Shown here piece after piece: positions 40,148-41,990 of a stretch of DNA of 41,990 bases; within the stretch, counting starts at the first letter, position 1; every line of letters starts with the position of its first letter. The DNA comes from Chloroflexota bacterium (GTDB lineage Bacteria; Chloroflexota; Anaerolineae; UBA4142; SHND01), in assembly GCA_016209205.1 (NCBI GenBank), contig JACQWQ010000100.1, forward strand, positions 1-41,990, given 5' to 3'. The notes beneath the pieces were generated by a model. The model worked only from the letters and a program-made list of their open reading frames with translations, had not been told where the DNA came from and searched no databases. Position numbers and translations under genes: made by a program.

Positions 40148-40858
40148 GTGGACGATACGCTCTGGCACAACGAAACGTATTATCTCGAAACCGGCGCGAG
40201 CTTCAAGCAATTGCTTGCCGCCTATGTCCGCCCTGAAGAAATCGAACGTGTGCTGGGCGAAATCGAAATCCGCAATGTTGCCTTGTACGGCTATGGCATC
40301 AAGAGCTATACCCTGTCCATGCTCGAGGCGGCGATTGCGCTGACGGGCGGACGAATCACCGGCAAGGAAATGCGCCAGATACTGGAACTCGGACAAGAAA
40401 TGCTGCGCGCGGAGGTCCGCTTGTTTGAAGCTGCCGAGCCGACGCTGGCAGAGTTGGCGCGCGCGTACGATTTGATGCTCATCACCAAAGGCGATTTGTT
40501 GGAACAGGGCAACAAGGTGACGCGTTCGGGCTTGCAAAATTATTTTCGCCACGTCGAGATTGTCCAGGACAAAACCGCCGCAAGTTATCGCCGCCTGCTC
40601 GAACGACATGGCATCTTGCCCGCTCAATTCATCATGGTGGGCAATTCGCTCCGGTCCGACATCCTGCCTGTTTTGGAAATTGGCGCGCGCGCCGTTTATA
40701 TTCCCTATCAACACACCTGGGCGCACGAACGCGTTGCCGAGAGCGATTTGTTGCAGCGCAATTATTACGAGCTCGAGACGCTCGCGCAGCTGCCCGCACT
40801 GCTCGCGCGTTTGGACGATGAGCAAGATGGGTGGTTTGGGACAGTGAAAAGGAAATGA
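40148..40858 (+). CDS. HAD-superfamily hydrolase, N-terminus probably broken
   Basis: 236 residues as annotated from a GTG. The product would begin VDDTLWHNETYYL, that is in the middle of HAD motif I (normally hydrophobic strand + DxDDTLWxNE), so the beta-1 strand is missing. An ATG at 40126 (MQTPK) in another frame looks like the original start and is separated by a small deletion near 40140-40145. Motif II LITKGD (about 115), motif III Lys and motif IV VGNSLRSDILP are intact. The CRISPR-unrelated HAD-like fold would dephosphorylate a small metabolite; substrate unknown. The carotenoid gene follows by 9 bp. Confidence 0.75.
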   Translation: MDDTLWHNETYYLETGASFKQLLAAYVRPEEIERVLGEIEIRNVALYGYGIKSYTLSMLEAAIALTGGRITGKEMRQILELGQEMLRAEVRLFEAAEPTLAELARAYDLMLITKGDLLEQGNKVTRSGLQNYFRHVEIVQDKTAASYRRLLERHGILPAQFIMVGNSLRSDILPVLEIGARAVYIPYQHTWAHERVAESDLLQRNYYELETLAQLPALLARLDDEQDGWFGTVKRK

Positions 40859-40867
40859 GTGATTCGT

Positions 40868-41731
40868 ATGGCTGACCCATATTTCTTTGTCTTTGAACTT
40901 TTGATGTTGTTCACCTTTGCGCTCTGCCTGCGTCATGCCGTACGCGCAGGCATCGCAGCGGCGCTGCAGCTTGGCGCGGGAATCCTTTTCGGCGTGCTGC
41001 TCGAACTCGCCACCATTCGCCAACTCAATGCCTATCACTATGGTCAATTCACGTTAATGGTCTTGGACGTGCCGCTGGTCATCGGCGTTGCATGGGGCTG
41101 TATGATTTATAGTGTACGAGGGTTTACGAACGCAACGTCCCTTCCCGAATGGGCGCGCCCGGTGCTGGATGCGTTGTTGGTATTGAACATTGATCTGGCG
41201 ATTGACGCGGTTGCCATTCGGCTGGGAATGTGGGATTGGGGCCACGGCTTGGAGTGGCAATACTTGGGTGTGCCGTACGCGAATTTTTGGGCGTGGTTCT
41301 GGGTCGTCTTTTCGTTTTCCGCCGGATTACGCGTGCTCGTCCAGCGCCCCGGCTGGATTGGAAAGTATCTCGCGCCGTTAGGCGCAATGTGCATTGGCTT
41401 GGGAGGCGTTTTGTTGACCAATGCGTTCATTGCGTTCTGGCTGCCGCGCGAATTATACGAAATCACGATAGCCGTCGTGCTCGTGGGCGCGCTGATATTG
41501 ATTTTGGCGCTGCGCCCGCGTTTGATGCGCGCGCCCGATTCGTTGATGGCGCAAGTGTCTTTTATTTCGCACGGCTATTTTCTCGCGGCGGGGTTGATTT
41601 CGACGGTCATCTTGCAGCCGCCTTTTTTGCTCGTGGTCAGCATCGTCATGTTTGCCATTTCATTGTATGTCTATCACGGCAAGAGATTGTGGCGCGCGAG
41701 CCAGATTGCGCCGAATCAAGAACGCGCATGA
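40868..41731 (+). CDS. Carotenoid biosynthesis protein (DUF422/CruF-like)
   Basis: 287 residues, about eight TM helices. The characteristic segments are FGVLLELATIRQLNAYHYGQ, LDVPLVIGVAWGCMIYSVRG, LDALLVLNIDLAIDAVAIRL, MWDWG and QYLGVPYANFWAWFWVVFSF. The family PF04240 includes CruF (carotenoid 1',2'-hydratase) and bisanhydrobacterioruberin hydratase (CruF-like), which hydrate the psi-end group in C40/C50 carotenoids. The start is taken at the ATG at 40868; a GTG at 40859 is possible. It stands 9 bp after the HAD gene. No other carotenoid gene is in the window. Confidence 0.85.
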   Translation: MADPYFFVFELLMLFTFALCLRHAVRAGIAAALQLGAGILFGVLLELATIRQLNAYHYGQFTLMVLDVPLVIGVAWGCMIYSVRGFTNATSLPEWARPVLDALLVLNIDLAIDAVAIRLGMWDWGHGLEWQYLGVPYANFWAWFWVVFSFSAGLRVLVQRPGWIGKYLAPLGAMCIGLGGVLLTNAFIAFWLPRELYEITIAVVLVGALILILALRPRLMRAPDSLMAQVSFISHGYFLAAGLISTVILQPPFLLVVSIVMFAISLYVYHGKRLWRASQIAPNQERA

Positions 41732-41760
41732 GGAGTAAACGGTGTAGGGCGGTTGCAAAC

Positions 41761-41845
41761 AAGACCCCAAGTGTTTTTGGCGCGCTGCGCGACTCGACAG
41801 GCGATATCGTTTGCGATGTATTCCATCGCCAAACACTTGGGGTCT
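41761..41845. repeat. Dispersed AAGACCCC/GGGGTCTT element, copy 3
   Basis: AAGACCCCAAGTGTTTT at the left and AAACACTTGGGGTCT at the right, core GCGCGACTCGA. It is 85 bp long, about 15 bp longer than the other two, with an extra inner hairpin GGCGATATCG/GCGATG. It lies between convergent genes, 15 bp from the end of a transposase gene. Confidence 0.9.
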
Positions 41846-41860
41846 GGGGGCAAGGCTTTC

Positions 41861-41990
41861 TCATAAAAAATCAACTTGCTCCAAGAAGCCCTTGAATAGC
41901 TTTGAGTTGTCAGCAAAATCATCCAGCGCCGCTCGAAAGTTTTTGATGTTGGCTTTGCGCAATAACCCCATCGCCAGTGTACGCAAACCG
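41861..41990 (-). CDS. C-terminal end of a DDE-type transposase (partial)
   Basis: The open frame runs from the window edge to TGA at 41861-41863. The visible C-terminus is LRTLAMGLLRKANIKNFRAA then LDDFADNSKLFKGFLEQVDFL. This resembles the conserved tail of IS4/ISAs1-type DDE transposases (NLAxxLLRxAGxxNxxxALRxxA). Only 42 residues are seen, so the family is uncertain. The 5' part and the other end of the IS lie outside the window. Confidence 0.6.
   Translation of the reverse strand, partial: GLRTLAMGLLRKANIKNFRAALDDFADNSKLFKGFLEQVDFL

Noticed and set aside
39896..41047. Long antisense frame opposite the HAD gene
   Set aside because: The protein has no recognisable motif and the plus-strand HAD motifs are clear.
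41861..41990. Prophage or integron end
   Set aside because: Only a transposase-like tail is visible; no integrase, att site or phage gene.

Overview
The window looks like a chromosomal segment of an uncultured bacterium, most likely a member of the Chloroflexota (inference). The reasons are a short 198-residue EF-Ts, a VanW/YoaR-type protein, a 7TM-GAF-HTH protein, PA14 and LysM surface proteins, GC-rich codon use, and spacers packed with short tandem and inverted repeats. No rRNA, tRNA or CRISPR array was recognised.

Layout. 1-5193 (minus): a partial flippase-like LPG-synthase-type membrane protein, a YdjM-type membrane hydrolase, a TctA-like permease and a zinc-ribbon protein with five OB-folds. 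5742-9962 (plus): gatC, a GT4 glycosyltransferase, gatA, a type II haloacid-dehalogenase-like protein and a DUF2237 protein. 10136-10954 (minus): plsC-like acyltransferase. 11113-14917 (plus): a channel-like membrane protein followed by a TIR-STAND NTPase-TPR protein, a likely immune module. 15422-19968 (plus): the classical rpsB-tsf-pyrH-frr-uppS-cdsA cluster. 20203-22104: 7TM-GAF-HTH protein. 22363-23072: Phd/PIN toxin-antitoxin pair, followed by a remnant of the 3' end of the GAF gene. 23206-24485 (minus): two consecutive frameshifted genes. 24509-30036 (minus): TPR protein, GT39 glycosyltransferase and a membrane-anchored clan GH-A hydrolase. 30433-32340 (plus): yebC-ruvC-ruvA. 32397-33141: MNT/HEPN pair. 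33175-39648 (minus): VanW protein, class III aminotransferase and two PA14 surface proteins. 40148-41731 (plus): HAD hydrolase and a carotenoid-biosynthesis (DUF422) protein. 41861-41990 (minus): the C-terminal end of a transposase.

The most striking feature is the spacers. At least nine intergenic gaps, most between co-directional genes, hold a locus-specific 7-9 nt unit repeated 2-4 times and then mirrored as its reverse complement, so that the transcript can fold into a hairpin. Heptamer arrays also occur in frame inside gatA, the TIR gene, the GT39 gene and the GH gene. Several dispersed palindrome families are superimposed: GTAG-tailed REP-like hairpins, a GTCAT...ATCTC hairpin family whose stems co-vary between copies (one copy inside a coding sequence), a 70-85 bp element with AAGACCCC/GGGGTCTT ends in three copies, an AAACCTC/GAGGTTT palindrome in two copies, and a 93-bp MITE-like element whose apparent 8-bp target duplication contains a -10 box.

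Functionally, the core genes cover tRNA-dependent amidation, translation factors, UMP kinase, isoprenoid and phospholipid precursors, and Holliday-junction processing. The accessory genes point to surface polysaccharide or glycoprotein work and to defence or toxin-antitoxin modules. Functions are assigned from motifs read by eye; no database search was possible.
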